Source of the DNA: a virus
IMG/VR virus record: IMGVR_UViG_3300010885_007305
Span: 1-22,679 of that record
Reading direction: 5' to 3' (one strand)
DNA: 22,679 nucleotides
Shown here: positions 1 to 4,562 of the stretch, piece by piece
How positions within the stretch are numbered: the first letter of the stretch is position 1
How the letters are laid out: each line of letters begins with the position of its first letter
Notes under the pieces: model-generated
The model's database searches: none
Seen by the model: the letters and a program-made list of their open reading frames with translations, nothing else
What the model was told of the DNA's origin: nothing
Translations under genes and position numbers: made by a program

Positions 1-188
1 GATTTAAGCTCTGTATCGCGCTTGTCGAGTTGCTCCTGCATGGCGTTGAGGTGGTCCTGCATGGTGACACTCTGCTCCCGCACGTAGTCCAGTATCTGGA
101 TGACATCGGCAAAGTCGTCGCTTGTGAGTGCGCGCGAGTCCATGCCACGCACATACTCCATAACATCTTGGAAACTTACGTCCTTCAT
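1..188 (-). CDS. Hypothetical protein, 3'-truncated by window edge
   Basis: An open frame reads from an ATG at 188 (minus strand) to the window edge with no stop, giving 62 codons. The start is fixed by AAGGAG six bases upstream. The visible protein begins MKDVSFQDVMEYVRGMDSRA and continues with a helical, charged stretch (about residues 40-62, with MQDHLNAMQEQLDK) that looks like a coiled coil. It is the most downstream visible member of the minus-strand run; 25 bases separate its start from the stop of the upstream gene. I do not recognise the family. The frame is real by ribosome binding site and spacing; the function is unknown. Confidence 0.7.
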   Translation of the reverse strand, partial: MKDVSFQDVMEYVRGMDSRALTSDDFADVIQILDYVREQSVTMQDHLNAMQEQLDKRDTELK

Positions 189-213
189 TTGAAGCTCCTT
201 ACTTCTGTGGGTA

Positions 214-579
214 TCAGTTGAGTTCGGCACTGGTGTCGTACCACGCACGCTGCTGATCGAAGTTCATCTCCACAGGCACGATAGTGTGGATGGTGATTAC
301 CTGTGTGGTATCGATGGGGGTGTCGTCGTAATATTGCTCGTGCTTGCGTTGGTTGAACGGACGCTTGTCGATGAGCAGCAGGCACAATCCGTTGAGCCGT
401 TCACGAGTGGTGGACGTGCCCCATCCCGCAAGCGTCATGGATATATCCCCATTGGGCTCACGCCATGCGATACGATTACCATGCAGGTACACATTATCGC
501 CGTCTGTCATGGTGCGTTGGCAGCGGCGCGATGTGCGCTTGAGAAACGCCTTCATGATGTCTTTAGTTTCTTGCCTCAT
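214..579 (-). CDS. Hypothetical phage protein, 121 aa
   Basis: The ATG at 579 follows AGGAG with a suitable spacer and lies two bases after the stop of the upstream gene, so the two are probably translated as one operon. The protein opens with a basic helix (MRQETKDIMKAFLKRTSRR), then has a short segment built around YLHGNRIAWRE, DISMTLAGWGT and TTRERLNGL. I have seen this HGN-IAW / TLAGW / TTRERLNGL pattern in small uncharacterised phage proteins, but I know of no function. The C-terminal third (about residues 75-121) is less distinctive. There is no membrane segment. It is probably a small soluble accessory protein. Confidence 0.8.
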   Translation of the reverse strand: MRQETKDIMKAFLKRTSRRCQRTMTDGDNVYLHGNRIAWREPNGDISMTLAGWGTSTTRERLNGLCLLLIDKRPFNQRKHEQYYDDTPIDTTQVITIHTIVPVEMNFDQQRAWYDTSAELN

Positions 580-581
580 GG

Positions 582-815
582 TTAACTCCTCTCGATCAAG
601 TCAATCAGTTCACTAATCTCTTCGGACGTTGCGGTTATGTAGTCGTTACGAGTCTCCTCTTGAATTGCGAACAGCAGTTCTACTATCTCCCGCAGTGCGG
701 TGTTTCGATCCTTCGACAGGAAGAAAGACGGCATGACCAGCCTCGGCCCTTCGAAGTCATTGTCCTTATATGTTTCGCGTTGATGCAGAACTGCATCTCT
801 GACTTGGGATACCAT
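582..815 (-). CDS. Hypothetical protein, 77 aa
   Basis: The start at 815 is preceded by GGAGGT (spacer TAATA), one of the strongest ribosome binding sites in this arm. The protein is acidic and mostly helical: a central RNTALREIVELLFAIQEET helix and a C-terminal EEISELIDLIERS helix suggest a small helical bundle or a dimerising protein. It ends two bases before the next gene, in a tight operon. No catalytic motif, signal peptide or membrane segment is visible and I do not recognise the family. Confidence 0.75.
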   Translation of the reverse strand: MVSQVRDAVLHQRETYKDNDFEGPRLVMPSFFLSKDRNTALREIVELLFAIQEETRNDYITATSEEISELIDLIERS

Positions 816-830
816 TATTACCTCCGTGGG

Positions 831-1217
831 TTAGCAGTATGGTTTTTGTGCGAGCACGGCACGTATGCCCGCAGGCTCATAGCGAGAGTACACCCCGCCA
901 GAATACTTCTTACAGTCTAGTGCATGACCGGCACGCACAAGTGCTTCACCTATGTCGCTACCTGCATGGGTGCGGCATCGGGCGATGGTGCGTTGGTGTG
1001 ATGTGTGACCTGTACTCACGCAGGTAACCGGCATCACACCAACTAGTCCTATAAGCGCGAGCCTCGCACGCTCACCATGAGGCTCACCCAGTTCTTCCGC
1101 ATCGATACCGTATATGCGGATGTGGTGGTTCTTTAGTGTTATGGTGTCGCCATCATGGACGGATGGCACGCCAGTAAGAGTCAGGCACGCACCAAACACC
1201 ATGCAGATTACGCTCAT
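831..1217 (-). CDS. Staphylococcal nuclease-like (SNase/TNase) protein
   Basis: Small calcium-dependent nuclease fold (SNase family), 128 aa, the usual length for a single-domain member. Active-site residues can be placed by motif: HDGDT (D24, equivalent to D21 of the S. aureus enzyme), IRIYGIDAEE (R34, D39 and E42, equivalent to R35, D40 and E43) and HQRTIA (R76, equivalent to R87). The usual DAPE/DTPE appears here as DAEE. The first 15-18 residues are hydrophobic (MSVICMVFGACLTLTG) and could be a signal peptide or anchor, as in secreted SNases, but lack a strongly basic n-region. The start overlaps the upstream stop (ATGA). Possible roles, inferred: host DNA breakdown, or a secreted/periplasmic nuclease. 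Family call is firm; role is not. Confidence 0.85.
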   Translation of the reverse strand: MSVICMVFGACLTLTGVPSVHDGDTITLKNHHIRIYGIDAEELGEPHGERARLALIGLVGVMPVTCVSTGHTSHQRTIARCRTHAGSDIGEALVRAGHALDCKKYSGGVYSRYEPAGIRAVLAQKPYC

Positions 1218-1480
1218 CTGTTATCCTCGATTGGAGTTACGTCGAAGGTAAAGAGTGAACACTCGCACGCGAGCACGCTGTATAGGCGTGCGTCATGATA
1301 GGTGAGGAACGATGGCGACTCGGAGTCGACGTCGATGCACCAGCATCGATGATGGTCGCGATACATATCGGCAGTGAACAAGCGGATTGCTTCGAGTTCC
1401 TCGCCATCGTACCCCGAGAGGTCACCGTTGATGAGCGCAGATGCCCAGTGGGTTGGCAGCATTCGTGTGGTGGTTTTCAT
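1214..1480 (-). CDS. Small hypothetical phage protein, 88 aa
   Basis: Start at 1480 after GAGGTAACCC; the stop overlaps the nuclease start by four bases (ATGA), implying translational coupling. The N-terminal motif HWASALINGDLSGYDGEELEAI is followed by a cysteine- and aromatic-rich middle (HHRCWCIDVDSE) and CECSLFTF near the C-terminus. The 'W-ASALINGD-SG---EE' opening resembles small uncharacterised proteins found on phages and plasmids, possibly a DUF family, but I cannot name it with certainty. There is no membrane segment. A repeated promoter-like motif (1507-1520) lies about 27-40 bases upstream of its start. Confidence 0.75.
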   Translation of the reverse strand: MKTTTRMLPTHWASALINGDLSGYDGEELEAIRLFTADMYRDHHRCWCIDVDSESPSFLTYHDARLYSVLACECSLFTFDVTPIEDNR

Positions 1481-1505
1481 GGGTTACCTCAATAGGTCAG
1501 TGTGG

Positions 1506-1751
1506 TTAGCTAATGGGGAGCAGGTCATTCACCTGCGATGGTGTTATGTCCCGCCAGTACTTGTGCTTAGTCGGCACGCTGCGCCACCGAAATCCATCCG
1601 TATATCCCTCGACTACTGAGCAGATACGCTTCATGTGGTAGCGCTCGAAGAAAGCTTGCGCAGCTTCGCGCGGCGTGTCCATCGCAGGTCCGGTTATGTT
1701 GTTCCTCCCGATTGCCATGTACTTTGTTGGGTATTCGTCCTGTTCTGTCAT
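1506..1751 (-). CDS. Hypothetical protein, 81 aa
   Basis: ATG at 1751 with GAGGTAACG directly upstream. The protein reads MTEQDEYPTKYMAIGRNN, then a helix EAAQAFFERYHMKRICSVVEGY, then aromatic- and basic-rich FRWRSVPTKHKYWRDITPSQ. I do not recognise it. Its last codons (DLLPIS plus stop) overlap the repeated motif at 1507-1520, so that DNA may be both coding and regulatory for the gene downstream. No membrane segment or catalytic signature is visible. Confidence 0.7.
   Translation of the reverse strand: MTEQDEYPTKYMAIGRNNITGPAMDTPREAAQAFFERYHMKRICSVVEGYTDGFRWRSVPTKHKYWRDITPSQVNDLLPIS
1507..1520 (-). promoter_or_regulatory. Degenerate copy of TTCCCCAATAGCTA motif
   Basis: Minus-strand CTCCCCATTAGCTA matches the 14-mer found at 3244-3257 and 4383-4396 at 12 of 14 positions. 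It lies 27-40 bases upstream of the gene starting at 1480 and overlaps the end of the upstream coding region. Candidate promoter; weakest of the four copies. Confidence 0.3.
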
Positions 1752-1829
1752 CGTTACCTCTAGTGGTTGGTGGGTTGTGTTGGGGGAACCTTGTAGTGCG
1801 GTATGATGGTGTTATGGGGGTGACACGCA

Positions 1830-1910
1830 TTACACGAACAACATTGCGGCAAGCGCGCCCACGCAGGCCATGGTGATGATGGTGAGTGTGGTTTCGATGA
1901 TGGCGAGCAT
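1830..1910 (-). CDS. Tiny single-span membrane peptide, 26 aa
   Basis: Very short frame with start at 1910 behind GAGGT (spacer AAACC), the same ribosome binding site layout as the neighbouring genes. The product has one acidic residue near the start and is otherwise hydrophobic (MLAIIETTLTIITMACVGAL, then AAMLFV), so it would form one transmembrane helix. It fills an otherwise empty gap between the genes ending at 1927 and starting at 1751. Small phage membrane peptides can be holin-like, inhibit host proteins or exclude other phages; nothing in the sequence decides between these. It could also be a non-functional frame. Confidence 0.5.
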   Translation of the reverse strand: MLAIIETTLTIITMACVGALAAMLFV

Positions 1911-1926
1911 GGTTTACCTCGTGGGG

Positions 1927-2175
1927 TTAGAAGGCGAAGTTATCTTCAGGACATGGGCGGATGAAGATGATTACCGCAGCGCCGCGCGGGCGGATTGCAA
2001 TCTCGTCGCCGTAATCATCTGTTTCGTGCTTGCCAGTGACACATAGCAGCGCCTTGACCTTGCGCACAATCGTGCGGGTGGTGGCGTTATCATCCGCAGT
2101 GAAGGTGCACTTTTTTACCCAGCAATAGTTCGCCTCGCCTGCGAATGTGTCCGTCATGGTAGCTTCATAGATCAT
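1927..2175 (-). CDS. Hypothetical phage protein, 82 aa
   Basis: I choose the ATG at 2175 rather than the farther upstream one at 2214 because AGGAG sits eight bases upstream of it and the extra 13 residues look random. The protein begins MIYEATMTDTFAGEANYCWV, followed by a basic stretch (TTRTIVRKVKALLCVTG), then YGDEIAIRPRGAAVIIFIR. The order 'MIY-A---DTF-GEANY-WV...GD-I-IRP-G---I-FI' is one I associate with small conserved phage proteins of unknown function, probably a compact alpha/beta fold. No enzymatic signature is visible. Confidence 0.8.
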   Translation of the reverse strand: MIYEATMTDTFAGEANYCWVKKCTFTADDNATTRTIVRKVKALLCVTGKHETDDYGDEIAIRPRGAAVIIFIRPCPEDNFAF

Positions 2176-2203
2176 GGTGGTTACTCCTGAGGTATGGGCG
2201 TGA

Positions 2204-2329
2204 TTATGCGGCATGAGTGCGCGACGCGCGCTTGGAGCGGGGGAGGCGCAGCGGCCCGAGCCTGCGGCATTGTTCCTTGAAGTAGCGATCTGCGATGTCC
2301 TTAACCGTGTAACCTTTGGGCTTGCGCAT
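2204..2329 (-). CDS. Small basic protein, 41 aa
   Basis: ATG at 2329 with GAGGT five bases upstream (GAGGTACACCATG). The product begins MRKPKGYTVKDIADRYFKEQ and ends in a strongly basic tail (RRLGPLRLPRSKRASRTHAA), so it would be very positively charged. The 'YTVKDIADRYF' segment resembles the first helices of a helix-turn-helix, but the protein is too short for a full domain. It may bind nucleic acid. It lies between the 82-aa gene and the tandem repeat at 2344-2365. Family unknown; existence supported by ribosome binding site and fit in the gap. Confidence 0.55.
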   Translation of the reverse strand: MRKPKGYTVKDIADRYFKEQCRRLGPLRLPRSKRASRTHAA

Positions 2330-2343
2330 GGTGTACCTCATTA

Positions 2344-2365
2344 GGTAAGCGGTGGGTAAGCGGTG
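2344..2365. repeat. Perfect tandem 11-bp repeat (GGTAAGCGGTG x2)
   Basis: Two head-to-tail copies at 2344-2354 and 2355-2365, immediately upstream of the minus-strand 41-codon gene. They are followed on the plus strand by a 24-base all-purine run (2365-2388). Paired sites at this spacing could bind a regulator as adjacent operators. Confidence 0.5.
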
Positions 2366-2453
2366 GGGAGGGAGGAGAAAAGGAGGAGCCGCTACCGAGC
2401 CATCCCGGATACCCGCTGACTTGTCGGCACGGCTAGACCGACCGGGTGTTAAT

Positions 2454-2473
2454 GAGTGGGCAATTGCCCACTC
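2454..2473. terminator. Perfect 20-bp palindrome, possible terminator or operator
   Basis: GAGTGGGCAATTGCCCACTC is its own reverse complement. It starts 24 bases past the stop of the 227-aa minus-strand gene. As RNA it would form an 8-bp GC-rich stem with loop AATT. Neither side has a good U-tract (ATTAAC on the minus strand, TTATGG on the plus), so an intrinsic terminator is only possible; a dimeric protein-binding site is the alternative. Between it and the stop lie short TTATGGTG repeats. Confidence 0.4.
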
Positions 2474-2496
2474 TTATGGTGTTATGGTGTTATGGT

Positions 2497-3180
2497 TTAG
2501 TGGGCGACCTGCGCTTGCAGCATGGCGATCTGCGCAAGTTTCTCCGCACGGTCCTCACGAGCCATGATCATGGCGAGTACTTCTGATGTACGGGCGAGGG
2601 CGGACTCGGCAAGTTCCCGCTCAGAGACTGTCATACCTTCTACAGTAAGAGACTTCTCTAATGCCTTGGCAGCGCTGCGAATGTAATCCTTGGCAGTCTT
2701 ATCCTTGGGGGTTGTACCCATAGCTTCACGGATTTCATCGTCCGATAGTTCGCTATTAGGTGAGCCGAGTTGAGCACGGGCAACGCTAATGTAAGCGGCA
2801 TATGCAGGCTGAGGCTTGAGGTTTTCCTTGCGCATGGCGGCGTGCTCAGATGCAGCACGCTGGATCACGTCTACCGCATCGATGGGCAAGAGCCCCATCT
2901 TGATGAGCGCCTTGAGCTTGCTTGCATTGGCAGCCTTGCCGCCTTCCGTGTGATTCAGTTTCTTGCTTTCTGCGGTAAGATAATCATCGTAGATTTCCTT
3001 GGCCAAGTCTTCGCCAATGTATCCAAGAGCCGCAGCTTCGACGGTTCGCATGGCGAGGCGGGGCAAGGAATCCTTGCCGAGGGCGGATTCGCGGCCAAGT
3101 TCCCGCACGTCTGCGAGGTAATTCTTGCGCCCATCATCAAGCGCGGAAGAATTCGAGAGAGTGTTATAGGTTGTATTCAT
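2497..3180 (-). CDS. Hypothetical helical protein, 227 aa
   Basis: Longest gene of the accessory arm. ATG at 3180 with AAAGGA upstream. The sequence is alanine-, lysine- and glutamate-rich and almost entirely helical: LPRLAMRTVEAAALGYIGED, a KLKALIKMGLLPIDAVDVIQ segment, a DYIRSAAKALEKSL helix and a C-terminal helix with SEVLAMIMAREDRAEKLAQI. There is no membrane segment, Walker motif or metal-binding motif. Such a soluble helical protein could be a DNA-associated or inhibitory early protein, but I do not recognise it. A copy of the repeated promoter-like motif lies about 60 bases upstream, and a 20-bp palindrome follows, so this gene may form its own transcription unit. Confidence 0.8.
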   Translation of the reverse strand: MNTTYNTLSNSSALDDGRKNYLADVRELGRESALGKDSLPRLAMRTVEAAALGYIGEDLAKEIYDDYLTAESKKLNHTEGGKAANASKLKALIKMGLLPIDAVDVIQRAASEHAAMRKENLKPQPAYAAYISVARAQLGSPNSELSDDEIREAMGTTPKDKTAKDYIRSAAKALEKSLTVEGMTVSERELAESALARTSEVLAMIMAREDRAEKLAQIAMLQAQVAH

Positions 3181-3240
3181 GGCGATGGTTCCTTTGGTTT
3201 GGGGGTTGAGTGTATACGTTACGTTAGTAGGTAAGTCGCA

Positions 3241-3257
3241 CCCTAGCTATTGGGGAA
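3241..3257 (-). promoter_or_regulatory. Repeated motif, candidate phage promoter
   Basis: Minus-strand TTCCCCAATAGCTAGGG. An identical 17-mer occurs at 4380-4396. It lies about 60 bases upstream of the 227-aa gene start and points along its transcription direction. The end AGCTAGGG loosely recalls phage RNA-polymerase promoters that end CTATAGGG, but no such polymerase gene is visible. Confidence 0.4.
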
Positions 3258-3308
3258 CCGCACGCAAGAGGGTGCTTTTGGCAAAGATTGCCAAACATTT
3301 GCGTGCGG
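3258..3308. repeat. Nested inverted repeat (hairpin within hairpin)
   Basis: Outer arms CCGCACGCAA (3258-3267) and TTGCGTGCGG (3299-3308) pair perfectly over 10 bp. Inside, TTTGGCA (3277-3283) and TGCCAAA (3289-3295) pair over 7 bp with loop AAGAT. It directly abuts the repeated motif at 3241-3257. It could be an RNA leader structure or a cruciform at an origin. Confidence 0.6.
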
Positions 3309-3322
3309 GAATTCGATTCCGT

Positions 3323-3535
3323 AATTCTTAATTCTTAATTCTTAGTAACTTATACAACGCTTACCTAGTAAGGTACTGATTTTGTTGGATAAAATTTTAT
3401 TCTTAATTCTTCATTTTGCTAAACGTCGATTCCAGTGGGGATGTTATGATTTGATGAGCGCAAAACATTGCACCATCGACCGAATGATTTTAGGTACTGC
3501 GATCAAAATAAAGAATTAAGAATTAAGAATAAAAT
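3323..3535. repeat. 7-bp iterons AATTCTT in opposed orientations
   Basis: Three tandem AATTCTT units at 3323-3343, one unit plus a variant (TATTCTT) at 3398-3411, then reverse-complement units AAGAATT at 3511-3517 and 3518-3524 with a variant at 3525-3531. The 18-mer ATTTTATTCTTAATTCTT (3394-3411) is exactly inverted at 3518-3535, 106 bases away. The heptamer GGTACTG is also repeated (3372-3378 and 3493-3499). Confidence 0.65.
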
Positions 3536-3587
3536 ATATATATATATAGGACTAGGCTTGCCTGCGGATTATTAGAGCTGCGGTTGT

Positions 3588-3613
3588 ACAACCTGATTAC
3601 ACAACCTGATTAC
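3588..3613. repeat. 13-bp tandem duplication across a stop codon
   Basis: ACAACCTGATTAC occurs at 3588-3600 and again at 3601-3613. The second copy encodes the last residues (NQVV) of the minus-strand 92-aa protein, and the first copy carries its stop codon. It looks like a recent slippage event that changed the C-terminus. Confidence 0.6.
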
Positions 3614-3875
3614 GTATCGCGGCGCGTGCGGCAATCTTGCGGGCGCGGGTCGATGGCGCACCTTCGAAGCGCGACACAACCCCAACGGGCGCATAGGTGC
3701 GCACCGTGCAGGCTGCGATCTGCTTAGCTTCATAGGCGTGGCGTGACATAGGCTTGACGTCATATGTCACCCCGCTACCCATCGACCGGAACATAATATC
3801 CCCGCGCGATGGCATCTTGGCAAATTGTTGATTGAACTTTTGCATCTTGCGATTGTAAGCGTATTCATCTTTCAT
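3597..3875 (-). CDS. Hypothetical basic protein, 92 aa
   Basis: ATG at 3875, four bases after the stop of the upstream gene; AAGGGTG serves as a weaker ribosome binding site than is usual here, so coupling to the upstream gene is likely. The protein is basic: N-terminal MKDEYAYNRKMQKFNQQFAK, middle SMGSGVTYDVKPMSRHAYEA, C-terminal RFEGAPSTRARKIAARAAIR. I do not recognise it; it has no cysteine cluster or membrane segment. Its end is shaped by a 13-bp tandem duplication that contains the stop codon. It precedes the iteron region, so it could be a DNA-binding accessory protein, but that is only a guess from charge and place. Confidence 0.65.
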   Translation of the reverse strand: MKDEYAYNRKMQKFNQQFAKMPSRGDIMFRSMGSGVTYDVKPMSRHAYEAKQIAACTVRTYAPVGVVSRFEGAPSTRARKIAARAAIRNQVV

Positions 3876-3879
3876 GGTT

Positions 3880-4146
3880 TCACCCTTTCATGTGTTTGCC
3901 AGTAAGCGCGATCCAAGCTTCGTGCCGGATGGCCATAAGCGCCTTGAACTCAGCTTGTTCGCGATCATCGCAAGGCGAAGGTAGTTTTGCTTCGATGGCG
4001 AAACCTTTCGATTTACCTTCGTAAGTAACGTCGATGGTTCCACGGATGGGGCCGGTGGACGCCTTGCCTATCGCGTCACCTATCGTATAGACGCGATCCA
4101 GCCGCGCTTGTGAGGCGCGGCGCATTGCATTACTCGCACGTTGCAT
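3880..4146 (-). CDS. Hypothetical protein, 88 aa
   Basis: The ATG at 4146 is chosen over the GTG at 4152 because AGGAGG ends five bases before it and the GTG lies within that ribosome binding site. The N-terminus is a basic helix (MQRASNAMRRASQARLDRVY), followed by a beta-like RGTIDVTYEGKSKGFAIEAK and a helix EQAEFKALMAIRHEAWIALT. The 'FAIEAK' strand loosely resembles the E-x-K strand of nuclease-like folds, but no full catalytic set can be placed. It is the first gene after the hairpin-rich leader at 4165-4328, so it may be regulated by RNA structure. Confidence 0.65.
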   Translation of the reverse strand: MQRASNAMRRASQARLDRVYTIGDAIGKASTGPIRGTIDVTYEGKSKGFAIEAKLPSPCDDREQAEFKALMAIRHEAWIALTGKHMKG

Positions 4147-4164
4147 AGTCACCTCCTGAAATCA

Positions 4165-4201
4165 TGTGATGATGTTACCCCCGTGAGGTAGCATCATCAC
4201 A
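4165..4201. repeat. Long hairpin, 15-bp stem, just upstream of a ribosome binding site
   Basis: TGTGATGATGTTACC (4165-4179) pairs with GGTAGCATCATCACA (4187-4201); the only non-Watson-Crick position is a T opposite G. Loop CCCGTGA. On the minus strand this hairpin ends about 10 bases before AGGAGG. No U-tract follows, so it is not a standard terminator. Confidence 0.7.
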
Positions 4202-4233
4202 CGACCGGACCCTTGCTATCGGGCGGTCGTGTG
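4198..4233. repeat. Second hairpin sharing an arm with the first
   Basis: CACACGACCG (4198-4207) and CGGTCGTGTG (4224-4233) pair perfectly over 10 bp. Bases 4198-4201 are also the outer end of the neighbouring 15-bp stem, so the two cannot both be complete. This is the geometry of alternative RNA folds. Confidence 0.6.
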
Positions 4234-4249
4234 ACTACCAGCTTTAACA

Positions 4250-4328
4250 GACGGTTATGACCCCGCCATTTGAGCACGGACCTTAACCGTCGCAGGGTGG
4301 GATTTAACCTACCGGAATAATCGCCGGT
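4250..4328. repeat. Three further adjacent inverted repeats
   Basis: GACGGTTA (4250-4257) with TAACCGTC (4284-4291), 8 bp; GGTGGG (4296-4301) with CCTACC (4308-4313), 6 bp with one G-T pair; ACCGG (4311-4315) with CCGGT (4324-4328), 5 bp. The last two overlap and exclude each other. Together with the two hairpins to the left they cover almost all of 4165-4328. Confidence 0.5.
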
Positions 4329-4340
4329 CCAATCATACTG

Positions 4341-4354
4341 TAGTTATTGGGGAA
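4341..4354 (-). promoter_or_regulatory. Repeated motif, candidate promoter
   Basis: Minus-strand TTCCCCAATAACTA differs by one base from the copies at 3244-3257 and 4383-4396. It lies upstream of the hairpin chain and the 88-aa gene, in the direction of their transcription. Confidence 0.35.
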
Positions 4355-4379
4355 TGCTGGAGGATCACTGCGATCCATG

Positions 4380-4396
4380 CCCTAGCTATTGGGGAA
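4380..4396 (-). promoter_or_regulatory. Repeated motif, candidate promoter
   Basis: Minus-strand TTCCCCAATAGCTAGGG, identical over 17 bases to 3241-3257. It is the first such site downstream of the terL terminator, so it could restart transcription into the accessory arm. Confidence 0.4.
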
Positions 4397-4502
4397 AGCC
4401 CCTACCCGGCGGGGTATGTGGACAGGCGGAGGGGGGTGGGGGGTGGGTCTTTTTTGGAGTCCCCCAAAAATACATAGCACCAAAAAACCATTCACTAACA
4501 CA

Positions 4503-4540
4503 ACACAAACAAAAACCCCCCACTCCAAGAGCAGGGGGTT
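4503..4540 (-). terminator. Intrinsic terminator of the terminase operon
   Basis: Read on the minus strand, AACCCCC pairs with GGGGGTT (plus-strand arms 4514-4520 and 4534-4540), with a further CTC/GAG pairing in the loop, and the stem is followed by TTTTTGTTTGTG. It begins 22 bases after the terL stop. On the plus strand no U-tract follows, so it acts on the minus-strand transcript. Confidence 0.8.
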
Positions 4541-4562
4541 CCAAAAATTTTAGACTAAATTT

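Larger units (their letters stand above)
3181..3596. other. Non-coding region with iterons and hairpins, origin-like
   Basis: This stretch of about 416 bp has no credible gene. From left to right it holds the leader of the 227-aa gene, a copy of the TTCCCCAATAGCTA motif, a nested hairpin (3258-3308), three tandem AATTCTT units, an AT-rich core, an inverted set of the same units, an alternating AT tract (3535-3548) and the 12-bp palindrome GGTTGTACAACC (3582-3593). Iterons in both orientations beside AT-rich DNA are typical of replication origins, but no replication gene is in view to support this. Confidence 0.5.
4147..4562. other. Structured non-coding region between terL and the accessory genes
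   Basis: About 416 bp with no credible gene. Going left: the terL terminator (4503-4540), a small AT hairpin (TTTTTGG/CCAAAAA, 4451-4470), a guanine-rich run (4425-4447), two copies of the promoter-like motif (4341-4354 and 4380-4396) flanking a small hairpin (GGATC/GATCC, 4362-4376), then five consecutive hairpins from 4328 down to 4165, and finally the ribosome binding site of the 88-aa gene. The order suggests termination of the packaging transcript, restart, and a folded leader. Confidence 0.55.

Noticed and set aside
2770-3234. Plus-strand 154-codon open frame opposite the 227-aa gene.
   Set aside because: Shadow frame; the minus-strand gene has a ribosome binding site and a coherent helical protein.
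3323-3535. CRISPR array.
   Set aside because: Units are 7 bp with no unique spacers of regular size, and they occur in both orientations.
4280-4376. tRNA-like signs on the minus strand (T-loop-like TTAAATC, possible TCGCAG/CTGCGA acceptor pairing).
   Set aside because: No D-arm with conserved GG, no anticodon arm at the right distance, and a mismatch in both the T stem and the acceptor. No tRNA gene can be supported.
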